Source: Hyphomicrobiales bacterium (GTDB lineage Bacteria > Pseudomonadota > Alphaproteobacteria > Rhizobiales > Phreatobacteraceae). Taken from it: a DNA stretch of 64,000 bases. The DNA lies in assembly GCA_017304475.1 (NCBI GenBank), contig JAFKKV010000020.1, positions 1 through 64,000 on the forward strand, written 5' to 3'. The translations under genes were made by a program, and so were the position numbers. Below the pieces are notes generated by a model that saw only the letters and a list, made by a program, of their open reading frames with translations, did not search any database and was not told the DNA's origin. Of the stretch, positions 50,532 to 58,894 are shown piece by piece. Position 1 is the first letter of the stretch. Each line of letters opens with the position of its first letter.

Positions 50532-51833
50532 ATGCGTAACACCACCCGTCGGCCCCCTGGCCTGGCTTCGCGCTCCCGCTATCCGAAGGCCCGGCGCCGC
50601 TTGCCCCAGCTCGCCTTGTTCAGCGCCGCGCTCGGCCTCGCCGTCGCGGCCAGCGTGGCGGCCGGTCTCGCCCTGCGGCCCCATGATGACCATGCCCTCG
50701 TCGTGACGAGCGGTATCGGCCACGGCACACCGCGCGCCGCCGCGCCGAGCCTGATGTGGGGCACCGCGAGCATGGCGCCGGCCGGCCGGCGGAACCCGCG
50801 GCTCGATCCGCTGCTCGACCCGGCTCTGCCCGTCGGCTTCGCCGCCATCCACCGCTATGACGGCCTGCTCGATCCCGGCTCAGAGGCGGCTCCCGTGGCG
50901 CGCCCGATCGGCCTGAACATGCCGCTCCAGGCGAGCCTGCGCCCCTTCACGCCGGCGCCGACCGCCATCGCCGGCCTGCCCATCCCGGTTCTCGAGCCCG
51001 GACGGGTCCCGACCGCCGAGGCGAGCCTCGCCGCCCCGGCCGCAGCGCCCGAGAGCCCGCCCATGGTGCTGGCCGCGCTCCCGACCGTGCCCGAGGATAT
51101 CGACGACGATCAGCCGGTGCCGGTGCCCCAGGCGCGCAACCGGCTGGTGCTCGGCGCGCCCATGCCGGTGCCGCGCCCGCCGGAACTGCAGGCCGCCATC
51201 CCGCCGGAACGGTCGCGCATCGCGAGCCCGCAGCCGTCGCGGCGCACCCGCACGGCGAGCCTGCCGGCGGCGCCCGCCGCACCGGTCGACAACCGCTCCT
51301 TCTTCGAACGCTTCTTCGGCGCGCAGCAGCGCCCGGCCAATGGTCCGGAACTCGCCTATGCGCCCTCTGATGATGCCGGCACCGCGCCGGTGCGCAGCGG
51401 CGGCGGCCGCCTGCTCGGCGGCATCATGCCCGGCCCCGGGCCGGTGGTCGCCCCCGGCACCGCCGTCTATGACATCACCGCCCGCACGGTCTACCTGCCC
51501 AATGGCGAGCGGCTGGAAGCCCATTCCGGCCTCGGCGACAAGATGGACGATCCGCGCCACGTCCATGTCCGCATGCACGGCGCAACCCCGCCCCATACCT
51601 ACGACCTGACCGAGCGCGAGAGCCTGTTCCACGGCGTGCGGGCGCTCCGGCTCAATCCGGTCGGCGGCAGCCGCGCCATTCATGGCCGCGCCGGCCTGCT
51701 CGCCCATACCTACATGCTCGGGCCGCGCGGCGATTCCAACGGCTGCATTTCCTTCCGGAATTACGACCGCTTCCTGCAGGCCTATCTGCGCGGCGAGGTG
51801 CGTCGCCTCATCGTGGTCGCCAGCGCGAGCTGA
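50532..51833 (+). CDS. DUF2778/Tlde1-like L,D-transpeptidase-fold protein
   Basis: This envelope protein has 433 residues: an N-terminal transmembrane or signal anchor (about 26-48), a long Pro/Ala-rich periplasmic linker (about 60-290) and a C-terminal catalytic domain (about 310-433). In the last, RMHGATPPHTYDLTERESLF, LFHGVRALRL, HGRAGLLAHTYML and GDSNGCISF (His and Cys dyad) match DUF2778, the family of Tlde1-like peptidoglycan-modifying proteins. The protein is much longer than the Salmonella effector because of the linker. Likely a resident cell-wall enzyme in this lineage rather than a secreted toxin, since no immunity gene is adjacent. Confidence 0.83.
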   Translation: MRNTTRRPPGLASRSRYPKARRRLPQLALFSAALGLAVAASVAAGLALRPHDDHALVVTSGIGHGTPRAAAPSLMWGTASMAPAGRRNPRLDPLLDPALPVGFAAIHRYDGLLDPGSEAAPVARPIGLNMPLQASLRPFTPAPTAIAGLPIPVLEPGRVPTAEASLAAPAAAPESPPMVLAALPTVPEDIDDDQPVPVPQARNRLVLGAPMPVPRPPELQAAIPPERSRIASPQPSRRTRTASLPAAPAAPVDNRSFFERFFGAQQRPANGPELAYAPSDDAGTAPVRSGGGRLLGGIMPGPGPVVAPGTAVYDITARTVYLPNGERLEAHSGLGDKMDDPRHVHVRMHGATPPHTYDLTERESLFHGVRALRLNPVGGSRAIHGRAGLLAHTYMLGPRGDSNGCISFRNYDRFLQAYLRGEVRRLIVVASAS

Positions 51834-51884
51834 GGCGGGGGGAGAACGGTCCTTCACGCAAGCGGGACCAAGCTCCTCTGCCGT

Positions 51885-52181
51885 TCATGTTTGCGCGTGA
51901 AGTCGGGAAGCGAGCATCGGAAGGCGTTCCAATTCGCCTTCAATCAAAGCTTCCTTCTTTGCCCGTCGCCAGCCTTTGACCTGACGCTCGAAGGCGATCG
52001 CGTCGACGATGCGGGGAAAATGGCCGGCCCAGACCAGCACAACCGGGCGACGTCTGGATGTATAGCCCGGTAGCAGCCCGCTCTGGTGCTCCGAAACACG
52101 GCGCGCCACATCGTCTCCGCGTGTCGAGCCGACATAATAGGAACCGTCCGCGCAGCGCAGGATATAGACGAAGGCGCTCAT
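51885..52181 (-). CDS. GIY-YIG domain protein (COG2827-like)
   Basis: This protein of 98 residues is almost entirely a GIY-YIG nuclease domain: FVYILRCADGSYYVGSTRG has the tyrosine pair in VYIL and YYVG; the arginine and the glutamate of FERQVKGWRRAKKEALI complete the active-site pattern. Homologues (often called UvrC-like or YhbQ-like) are small endonuclease-like proteins of uncertain role. ATG 52181 is used because it starts at the conserved domain. A perfect 44-bp inverted repeat lies just upstream of the start. Confidence 0.87.
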   Translation of the reverse strand: MSAFVYILRCADGSYYVGSTRGDDVARRVSEHQSGLLPGYTSRRRPVVLVWAGHFPRIVDAIAFERQVKGWRRAKKEALIEGELERLPMLASRLHAQT

Positions 52182-52248
52182 CCAGGAATGATGGCGACCT
52201 GATGCCGCATCGGACATTCGGGCGATGACGGAGACCTGCATCCGGGTC

Positions 52249-52422
52249 GGCCGTCCTTCGAGGCTCGCAAGAGCGAGCACCTCAGGATGAGGAGTGTGGA
52301 GAGCTGCATCAACGACGGTGCAGAACACACGACACCGGCGACGCCTCGTGAGCAACGCTGATGCAGCTTATTTCCGGTCCTCATCCTGAGGTGCTCGCTC
52401 TTGCGAGCCTCGAAGGACGGCC
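52249..52422. repeat. Perfect 44-bp inverted repeat with nested stem
   Basis: Arms 52249-52292 and 52379-52422 are exact reverse complements over 44 bp, separated by 86 bp. Inside, AGCTGCATCA (52302-52311) is again complementary to TGATGCAGCT (52359-52368). Each arm contains the CTCGCAAGAGCGAG hairpin. This is a REPIN-like palindromic pair. No open reading frame in the interior is convincing. Confidence 0.85.
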
Positions 52423-52461
52423 AAGCGTCGTGCAAAAACCGCCGCAGCGGTTTCATGCTGA

Positions 52462-53106
52462 TCACACCCCGTCAATCGCCCGCCTGACCACGGGCGCCAT
52501 CGCCTCGCCCACCCTCTCGTGCTGATCAGCATCGAGATGAATGCCGTCGACCTGGCTGGCCGGCGTGACCGCGTTCATGTCGAAAAACCGCGCCGCCTTG
52601 GCTTCGGCCACCGCCCGCAGGACGCCGGCAAAGCCTTCGGAGCGTCGCTCGGCGCCGACGAACTTGGCGACGTTCTCGCCCTTCGGCTGGACGATGCATG
52701 GCGGCGCCACGATCAGGATGGCGGGGCGCGGCAGGCCGGGCTCGATGGCGGCCTGCCGGATGATGTCGACGAGCCTCGCCACGCCCTGCCCGGCCATCCA
52801 GGTGCTGATGTCATGGGTCGCCTGAAAGTCGTTGGTGCCGAGCGCGATGACGACAAGGGCGAGCGGCGAATTGAGCTCGATGACCTCGGCCAGGCCGGTC
52901 GCGCCATTGCGGCCGGGCCGGAACGGATCGTCCCACACCGTCTTGCGGCCGTTGAGGCAGTTCTCGATGACCCGGACGCCCGCCCCTTCGGCGTTCAGCC
53001 GGCGCTCCAGCACGATCGGCCAGCGCCGGTCGAAGGCGAGCCGCTGGCGCGTGCCTGGAATGATGCCCCAGGTGACGCTGTCGCCATAGACCAGGATCTG
53101 TCTCAT
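52462..53106 (-). CDS. SGNH/GDSL-family hydrolase
   Basis: This esterase-type hydrolase has 214 residues. Block I (LVYGDSVTWGI) carries the catalytic serine, block III (ALGTNDF) the asparagine and block V (DGIHLDADQH) the Asp/His pair. It resembles arylesterase/TAP-like cytoplasmic members; no signal peptide. ATG 53106 is the family start. It lies 35 nt after the alpha-oxoamine synthase gene and forms a probable operon with it and the M20 amidohydrolase. Confidence 0.87.
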   Translation of the reverse strand: MRQILVYGDSVTWGIIPGTRQRLAFDRRWPIVLERRLNAEGAGVRVIENCLNGRKTVWDDPFRPGRNGATGLAEVIELNSPLALVVIALGTNDFQATHDISTWMAGQGVARLVDIIRQAAIEPGLPRPAILIVAPPCIVQPKGENVAKFVGAERRSEGFAGVLRAVAEAKAARFFDMNAVTPASQVDGIHLDADQHERVGEAMAPVVRRAIDGV

Positions 53107-53140
53107 CGTCGGATTGCCCTTGCCGGCCAAGCGTTGCCGC

Positions 53141-54271
53141 TCACGCCCGCTCATCAGCCAAAACGGCCGCGAGCGCGGCCGCCGCCTCGTCGAGATCGGC
53201 CGTTTGATGCGCGGCGCTCACCTGGATACGCAGCCGCGCTTCGCCGCGCGCCACGATCGGAAAGGTCACCGCCGGCGCATAGATTCCGGCCGCCCGCAGC
53301 GCCTCGCCGATCCGGCGCGCCCGGTCATCGTCGCCGATCTTCAGGGCGGTAATGGCGCTGTCGCTGTCGAAACAGGCGAGGCCATAGAAGCGGAAGGCCG
53401 CCCGCAAATGATCGAGATTGGCCCAAAGCCGCTCGCGCGGCGCCGCATCGGTTCGGCAGATCTCCAGCGCCGCCAGCGCGCTCGCGGCATTGGCCGTGGT
53501 CAGGCCCATGGTGAAGATCCAGCTGCGGCAGCGCTCCTGGAGCTGCGTGATCATCGCTTGCGGGCCGGCGACGAAGCCGCCGCTGGCGCCACCCATGGCC
53601 TTGGAGAGCGAGCCCGTCAGCACCAGGCCCGGCGCGCGGTTGGGGATGCCGCTAAGCGGCGCCGTGCCCTTGCCCTCCGGGCCGACGACGCCAAGCGCAT
53701 GCGCCTCATCGACCACAAGCAGTGCGTCGTACCGCCGCGCCAGAGCATGGATCTCGGCGAGCGGCGCGGCACCGCCCTCCATGCTGAAAATGCCGTCTGT
53801 CACGATAAGCTTGCGCCGGGCCGGCCCGGCCTTGACCAGCGCTGCGCGGAGATCGTCGACGTCGCGATTGCCATAGGCGATGACGTCGGCACGGCTGAGC
53901 CGGCAGCCGTCGATGATGCTGGCATGGTTGAGGCGATCGGAGATGATGACGTCGCCAGCCTCGACCAGGGTCGTCAGCACGCCGGCATTGGCCGCCCCGC
54001 CCGACGAGAACAGCGCCACCGCCTCGACGCCGAGAAAGGCGGCGAGCCCCTCGCGTAGCGCCTCGTGCAGTGGCGTGGTCGCGAAGACCGGATAGAGGCC
54101 GGTGCCGGTGCCGTAGCGCCCGAGCGCGTCGCGGGTTGCTGCCAGCACCCGCTCATCCGTGGACAGGCCGAGATAGTCGTTGGCGCCCAGCATGATCATG
54201 TCGGCGCCATCGAGAACGACCCGACCACCGCCACGGCTCGCGATGACGCGGCGGCCCGCCCCGCCGCTCAT
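53141..54271 (-). CDS. Alpha-oxoamine synthase-family PLP enzyme (BioF/KBL-like)
   Basis: This fold-type I PLP enzyme has 376 residues. Lys224 in TGSLSKAMGG binds PLP; Asp188 and His191 (VVDEAHALG) and His116 (NHASII) complete the site. The family condenses acyl-CoA with an amino acid (8-amino-7-oxononanoate synthase, glycine C-acetyltransferase, CqsA). No biotin gene is nearby, so biotin synthesis is unlikely. Overlaps the M20 amidohydrolase stop by 4 bp. The substrate is open. Confidence 0.88.
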   Translation of the reverse strand: MSGGAGRRVIASRGGGRVVLDGADMIMLGANDYLGLSTDERVLAATRDALGRYGTGTGLYPVFATTPLHEALREGLAAFLGVEAVALFSSGGAANAGVLTTLVEAGDVIISDRLNHASIIDGCRLSRADVIAYGNRDVDDLRAALVKAGPARRKLIVTDGIFSMEGGAAPLAEIHALARRYDALLVVDEAHALGVVGPEGKGTAPLSGIPNRAPGLVLTGSLSKAMGGASGGFVAGPQAMITQLQERCRSWIFTMGLTTANAASALAALEICRTDAAPRERLWANLDHLRAAFRFYGLACFDSDSAITALKIGDDDRARRIGEALRAAGIYAPAVTFPIVARGEARLRIQVSAAHQTADLDEAAAALAAVLADERA

Positions 54272-55446
54272 GACGCCGAGACCTTTGGCAAGGCCTGTTC
54301 CACCAGGTCGACCCAGTAGCGCAGCACGATCGGCACGATGGCGTCGTTGAAGACGTAGCGGTTGCCGTGCAGGCCCTCGCCCGGCCCGACCGCGCCGGCG
54401 CCGATCCAGGCATAGGAGCCGCCGGCGGCGCGGACCATATAGGCGAAGTCCTCGCAGCCGAGGCTCGGGCTGAATTCGGTCGAGACCTGGTCGCGGCCGA
54501 CGGCGGACGCCGCCGCGGCGGCGGCGACGGCGACCGCCTCCGGCGTGTTGATCAGCGGCGGATAGCCGCGCTTGTAGTCGAGCTTGCTCGCCACCCCATG
54601 GGCGGCGGCGATGCCCGCCGCGATCTCGCCGATCAGCCTTTCGCATGTGTCGGACAGCGCCGGATCGAAGAAGCGGCAGGTGCCCTGCAGCCAGACCTCG
54701 CCCGGCACGATATTGCCGACATTGCCGCCATGGACCTGGGTCAGGCTGACCACCAGCGGCACCTGTGGATCGACCGCCCGGCTGACGATGCGCTGCACCG
54801 CGCCGATAAAGGCGCCGGCCGCCAATATCGGATCGTCGCCGAGATGCGGCATGGCGACATGGGCGCCGGTGCCGGTGAACCGGAGCTCGAAATTGTCGAC
54901 CGCCGCCATTTGCGCGCCGACCCGCGTGGCGATGGTGCCGAAGGGCAGCCCCGGCCAGTTGTGCACGGCATAGACCGCCTCGACCGGGAAACGCTCGAAC
55001 AGGCCGGCCTCGATCATCCGCATGCTGCCGCCTTCGTTCTCCTCCGCCGGCTGGAACACGAAATGCACGGTGCCGTCGAAATCCGGCTTCTCGCTGAGCA
55101 GCTTGGCCGCGCCGAGCAGCATGGCGGTGTGGCCGTCATGGCCGCAGGCATGCATGACGCCCTCCTTGGTGGAGGCATAGGCAAGGCCCGTGCGCTCGGT
55201 CACCGGCAGGGCGTCGAGCTCGGCGCGCAGCGCGATGGCGCGCTTGCCCGTACCGCTCTTCAGCACGCCGACCACGCCGGTGCCGCCAATGCCCTCATGC
55301 ACCTCCAGGCCGAAGGATCTGAGCTGCGCGGCGACGAAACGCGCGGTCTCATGCTCCTGAAAGCCGAGTTCGGGATGGGCATGGATCCGGTGGCGCCAGG
55401 CGATCACCTCTGGCGTGACGGCGGCGACGGGGTCATTATGGCGCAT
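54268..55446 (-). CDS. M20 family amidohydrolase (hippurate hydrolase-like)
   Basis: This metallo-amidohydrolase has 392 residues. HAHPELGFQEHET, HACGHDGHTAML (Cys101, His103) and FQPAEENEGG (Glu135, Glu136) are the M20D metal-binding motifs. Such enzymes cleave N-acyl or N-aryl amino acids. The usual RADMDALP is RAELDALP here, a conservative exchange. ATG 55446 has AGGAGA upstream. It is divergent from an AraC regulator (about 100 bp) and first gene of a three-gene operon with an alpha-oxoamine synthase and SGNH hydrolase. Confidence 0.92.
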   Translation of the reverse strand: MRHNDPVAAVTPEVIAWRHRIHAHPELGFQEHETARFVAAQLRSFGLEVHEGIGGTGVVGVLKSGTGKRAIALRAELDALPVTERTGLAYASTKEGVMHACGHDGHTAMLLGAAKLLSEKPDFDGTVHFVFQPAEENEGGSMRMIEAGLFERFPVEAVYAVHNWPGLPFGTIATRVGAQMAAVDNFELRFTGTGAHVAMPHLGDDPILAAGAFIGAVQRIVSRAVDPQVPLVVSLTQVHGGNVGNIVPGEVWLQGTCRFFDPALSDTCERLIGEIAAGIAAAHGVASKLDYKRGYPPLINTPEAVAVAAAAAASAVGRDQVSTEFSPSLGCEDFAYMVRAAGGSYAWIGAGAVGPGEGLHGNRYVFNDAIVPIVLRYWVDLVEQALPKVSAS

Positions 55447-55547
55447 GGTCGTCTCCTGCCAGCCCGGTGCGGCTGGTGCGTTCGCAAACAAGTCGCCGAA
55501 ACCCTAGGGCGCTTGACCGGCGGCCGTCTTGAACCAGATTGACCGGG

Positions 55548-56369
55548 ATGATGACCGACACGGCAGAGGAGAGGACGGAGTTCTGGCGCCACCCGCGCTT
55601 CCGCGACCTTGGCCTGCTCAAGGCGCGCTTCCGCCGGCATCGGTATGACCGCCACACTCACCCGACCTATGTCATCGCACTGATCACCGAAGGCTGCGAA
55701 CGCGTCGGCGTCGGCAACCGCAGCCTGGTCGCGCCGGCCGGCTCGGTCCTCGTGGTCAATCCCGAGGAATGGCATGACGGCGAGGCCGGCGCCGATGACG
55801 GCTGGGCCTACCAGACCTTCTATCCCTCGGTCGGGCTGATGAGCACGATCTCGGCCGAACTCGGGCGCGACGGCGCCCCGCTCTTCGCCCGCGAGGTCAT
55901 TGCCGATCGCGATCTCGCCGAGGCGCTCGGCGCGGCTCACCAGGGCTCGACCGCCGAGGACGCGACCCGCGCCGAGACCTCCATGCTGGTCGCGCTGCGC
56001 CAGCTCATCCTGCGCCATGGCGGCGACGGCCGACCGGAGCCGATCGAGGGCTCGGGATCGCAACGCCGGCTCGCGCTCTACGAACAGGTGATCGAGGACA
56101 ATCTCGCGTCCGAGCTCGACCTGCAGCGGCTCGCCTTAGCTGCCGGCGTCACCCGCTTCCAGGTGATCCGGGACTTCAAGAAAGTGGCCGGCCTGACACC
56201 CGCCGCCTTCATCCGCGACCGCAGGCTCCGCCACGCCAACCGGCTGATCGCGGACGGCGCGAGCCTCGCCGACGCCGCCTTCGCCGCCGGCTTCGCCGAC
56301 CAGAGCCATCTCTCACGCACCTTCCGCGCCATGCACGGCATAACGCCGGGCATGTTCAGGCGGGCGTGA
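55548..56369 (+). CDS. AraC-family regulator with cupin sensor domain
   Basis: This regulator has 273 residues. The N-terminal AraC-binding cupin (about 30-115: HRYDRHTHPTYVIALITEGC, VVNPEEWHDG) is followed by the double HTH (about 175-270: LQRLALAAGVTRFQVIRDFK, AAFAAGFADQSHLSRTFRAM). ATG 55548 is used; an adjacent ATG and an upstream TTG are possible and no ribosome site is clear. It probably activates the divergent M20/oxoamine synthase operon. Confidence 0.9.
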   Translation: MMTDTAEERTEFWRHPRFRDLGLLKARFRRHRYDRHTHPTYVIALITEGCERVGVGNRSLVAPAGSVLVVNPEEWHDGEAGADDGWAYQTFYPSVGLMSTISAELGRDGAPLFAREVIADRDLAEALGAAHQGSTAEDATRAETSMLVALRQLILRHGGDGRPEPIEGSGSQRRLALYEQVIEDNLASELDLQRLALAAGVTRFQVIRDFKKVAGLTPAAFIRDRRLRHANRLIADGASLADAAFAAGFADQSHLSRTFRAMHGITPGMFRRA

Positions 56370-56583
56370 CGCCGGCGGGCCGACATGCAACGGCCATCAG
56401 AGATTTCGACCCAAGCCCCGGATTGACCGCCCGATCGCCCCATCCTATTTTGCCCGCGCGGAGCAAGCCGCACCCGGGTCCGCGGGAAGGGTCGAACCCA
56501 CTTGCTGCTTCCAGTGAGCACTCCAAACCTTTGTGCAGCCGGTTTTGCGGACCGTCGGCGATGTGAAGCACGGAGGTTTTCCG

Positions 56584-58236
56584 ATGACCGGCACGCCCGA
56601 TCGCTCTTCCCATAAGCTCAATCTCGACCACCTGAAAAAGCAGGCCAAGGAGCTGATCCGGCTCTACCGCGCCGGCGACGCCGGGGCCGTTTCGCGCTTC
56701 CGCCAAAGCCTGCCCGCGACCGCCGGCCTGAGCGATGCCGCCATATCCGGCCTCGGCCTTCGCCTGCATGACGCCCAGTCGTGCCTGGCACGCGAGCACG
56801 GCTTCCTGTCCTGGGCCGACCTGAAGGGTTATGTCGAGGTGCAGGCGGCAGCCTCCGGCGAGCGCACGGCACTGGTCCGGCGCTGGCTCGGCCTGGTCTA
56901 TTCCGGCGATATCGCCGGCACGACCAACCGCGCCAATCCGCGTGTCGCCGCCCGTGTGCTCACCGAAAATCCCGGCCTCGCCACGGAGAGCCCCTATCTG
57001 GCCTGCGCGGTCGGCGACGATGCCGCGCTGCGCCGGGCCATCCAGGCCGATCCGGCTTGGGTCAACCGGCCGGGCGGCCCCTTGAACCTGCCGCCACTGG
57101 TCGCCGTCACCCAGTCGAGCCTCGTCCGGCTCGACGCCTTTCGCGACGGCCTGCACGCTTGCGCGCGGCTCCTGCTCGCCGCCGGCGCCGATCCCAACCA
57201 ACGCATCGACAGCCGCTGGCCGCCGGCCTCGCTCGACAAGCCGGATCCGGACTATCCGCTCTCGGCGCTTTATGGCGCCGCCGGAAACAACCACGACGCG
57301 GCGCTGACCGAAATGCTGCTCGCGGCCGGCGCCGATCCCAATGACAACGAATCCCTCTACCACTCCCTGGAAAGCCCCGCCTGCACCCGCCTGCTGCTCA
57401 CCCATGGAGCGCGCATCGTCGGCACCAATGCGCTCTACCGGGCGCTCGATCTCGACGACCCCGCCCCGCTCCAAATGCTGCTCCGCCATGGCGGCGACGC
57501 CAACGAGCCGGCCGGCAATGCGCCGCTCACCCACACGGGCTCGCCACTGCTCCGGGCGATCCGGCGGCGGCGCTCGCCGACCCATGTCGCGGCGCTGATC
57601 GAGGCCGGTGCCGATCTGACGGCGACGACACGGGACGGGCTGACGCCTTACCGGCTGGCTTTGCAATTCGGCCTCCTGGAGGTCGCCGGCCTGCTGCGCG
57701 CGAAGGGGGCCGAGACCACGCTGCCCGAGGACGAGGTCTTCGTCGCAGCCTGCTCCCGCGGCGACGCGGCCGAAGCCCGGCGCATCGCCGCCGGGCGGCC
57801 CGATCTGCCGGCTTCGCTGTCGGCGGCGCAACTGCGCCTCCTGCCCGAGATGGCGGCCGAAGGCGGCGATGCCGGAGCCCGCCTAATGGTCGAGCTCGGC
57901 TGGCCGATCGAGACCAAAGGCGGCGACTGGAACGCCTCCGCCCTCAATCTCGCGGTGTTTCGCGGCAATGCCGCGCTCACCCGCTTCCTGCTCGAACACG
58001 GCGCCAGCTGGACCGCGGAGCACGGCTTCGGCGACAACGCCTCAGGCACGCTCTCCTGGGCTTCGCTCAATCAGCCAGTCGAGGACGGCGACTGGATCGG
58101 CTGCGCCCGCGCCCTCCTCGACCACGGCATGCCCCGCGCGACGCCGGATCCTGATGATCCGGAGGGGGTGGTGCTGGCCGGGCGGAAGAAGCGGTTTTCG
58201 GATGAGGTGAGCGAGGTGTTGCTGGAGGGGAATTGA
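56584..58236 (+). CDS. Ankyrin-repeat protein
   Basis: This soluble protein has 550 residues. The first 75 residues are helical and end in a short motif (SCLAREHGFLSWADLKGYVE) often found before bacterial ankyrin arrays. From about 120 to 520 there are roughly ten ankyrin-like units, e.g. LLLAAGADPNQ, EMLLAAGADPND, LLTHGARIVG, LLRHGGDANEP, LIEAGADLTATTRDGLTPYR and FLLEHGASWTAE. These form protein-protein interaction surfaces. GGAGG before ATG 56584 sets the start. No secretion signal is visible. Function is unknown. Confidence 0.87.
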   Translation: MTGTPDRSSHKLNLDHLKKQAKELIRLYRAGDAGAVSRFRQSLPATAGLSDAAISGLGLRLHDAQSCLAREHGFLSWADLKGYVEVQAAASGERTALVRRWLGLVYSGDIAGTTNRANPRVAARVLTENPGLATESPYLACAVGDDAALRRAIQADPAWVNRPGGPLNLPPLVAVTQSSLVRLDAFRDGLHACARLLLAAGADPNQRIDSRWPPASLDKPDPDYPLSALYGAAGNNHDAALTEMLLAAGADPNDNESLYHSLESPACTRLLLTHGARIVGTNALYRALDLDDPAPLQMLLRHGGDANEPAGNAPLTHTGSPLLRAIRRRRSPTHVAALIEAGADLTATTRDGLTPYRLALQFGLLEVAGLLRAKGAETTLPEDEVFVAACSRGDAAEARRIAAGRPDLPASLSAAQLRLLPEMAAEGGDAGARLMVELGWPIETKGGDWNASALNLAVFRGNAALTRFLLEHGASWTAEHGFGDNASGTLSWASLNQPVEDGDWIGCARALLDHGMPRATPDPDDPEGVVLAGRKKRFSDEVSEVLLEGN

Positions 58237-58462
58237 CCGTGAGCTGCGCACCGTCCTTCAGCTTCGGATCTCGCCTGGAGGCTTCGGTCCCCATGGCATC
58301 ATGCGCGTGATGCGGCCGATGGCGACGCCCTATCCTGTCGCCGTCGGCCTCCCATCCACCCCTCGCAACCCCACGCAATACCCCGCAATTCCACTCCATC
58401 CGCTTTGCTCCAGAATGCCCCCAGAAGCGTTGGACATCTCAACGCGCTGCCGGAGACAGGAC

Positions 58463-58807
58463 ATGTCGGGACTTCAGCCCATCACCCATTCGCGCCGGAA
58501 CTTCATCGCGGTGATCGCGCTCGGCGCAGGTCTCGCCGCCTGCAATCCGTTCGGGCCGACACTGATCTCGTCGTCGACGATCAATGGCAAGAAGATCAAT
58601 GTCTTCGCCAGCGGCAGCGCCCCGCGCAATTCCGACGTCGAGCAGAACGGCACGACGACCCGGCTGAAGCTCGGCACCCGGGTGGTCGTGGTCAATCTCG
58701 ACGGCCGCGTGTCGGTCGACGGCGTCGAGACGGCCTATGGGCCCTTCACCGAGATCAATGTCACCCTCGGCGACAACAACAGCATCGAGGTCAAGGTCGT
58801 CAAATGA
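58463..58807 (+). CDS. Small hypothetical lipoprotein (114 aa)
   Basis: This protein of 114 residues starts with a basic region (THSRRNF), a hydrophobic stretch and lipobox LAAC at residue about 27, so it is probably exported and lipidated. The rest is beta-rich (TTRLKLGTRVVVVNLDGRVS, VETAYGPFTEINVTLGDNNS). No family is recognised. GGAG upstream of ATG 58463 supports the start. It lies between the ankyrin gene and the convergent beta-lactamase. Confidence 0.65.
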   Translation: MSGLQPITHSRRNFIAVIALGAGLAACNPFGPTLISSSTINGKKINVFASGSAPRNSDVEQNGTTTRLKLGTRVVVVNLDGRVSVDGVETAYGPFTEINVTLGDNNSIEVKVVK

Positions 58808-58894
58808 TCCGGTGCCGGACGAGGCCGACACCGTCATGTCCGTGAGACGCCGGCCGGCCCCTGCAGAGCGCCGGCCGCGCCCCGACGCGCCCGG

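Noticed and set aside
52293..52378. A gene or transposase inside the 44-bp inverted repeat
   Set aside because: Only 86 bp between the arms, mostly a second stem; no coding capacity.
56356..57831. 491-codon minus-strand frame opposite the ankyrin gene
   Set aside because: Antisense shadow; the plus strand has repeated ankyrin motifs and a GGAGG start site.
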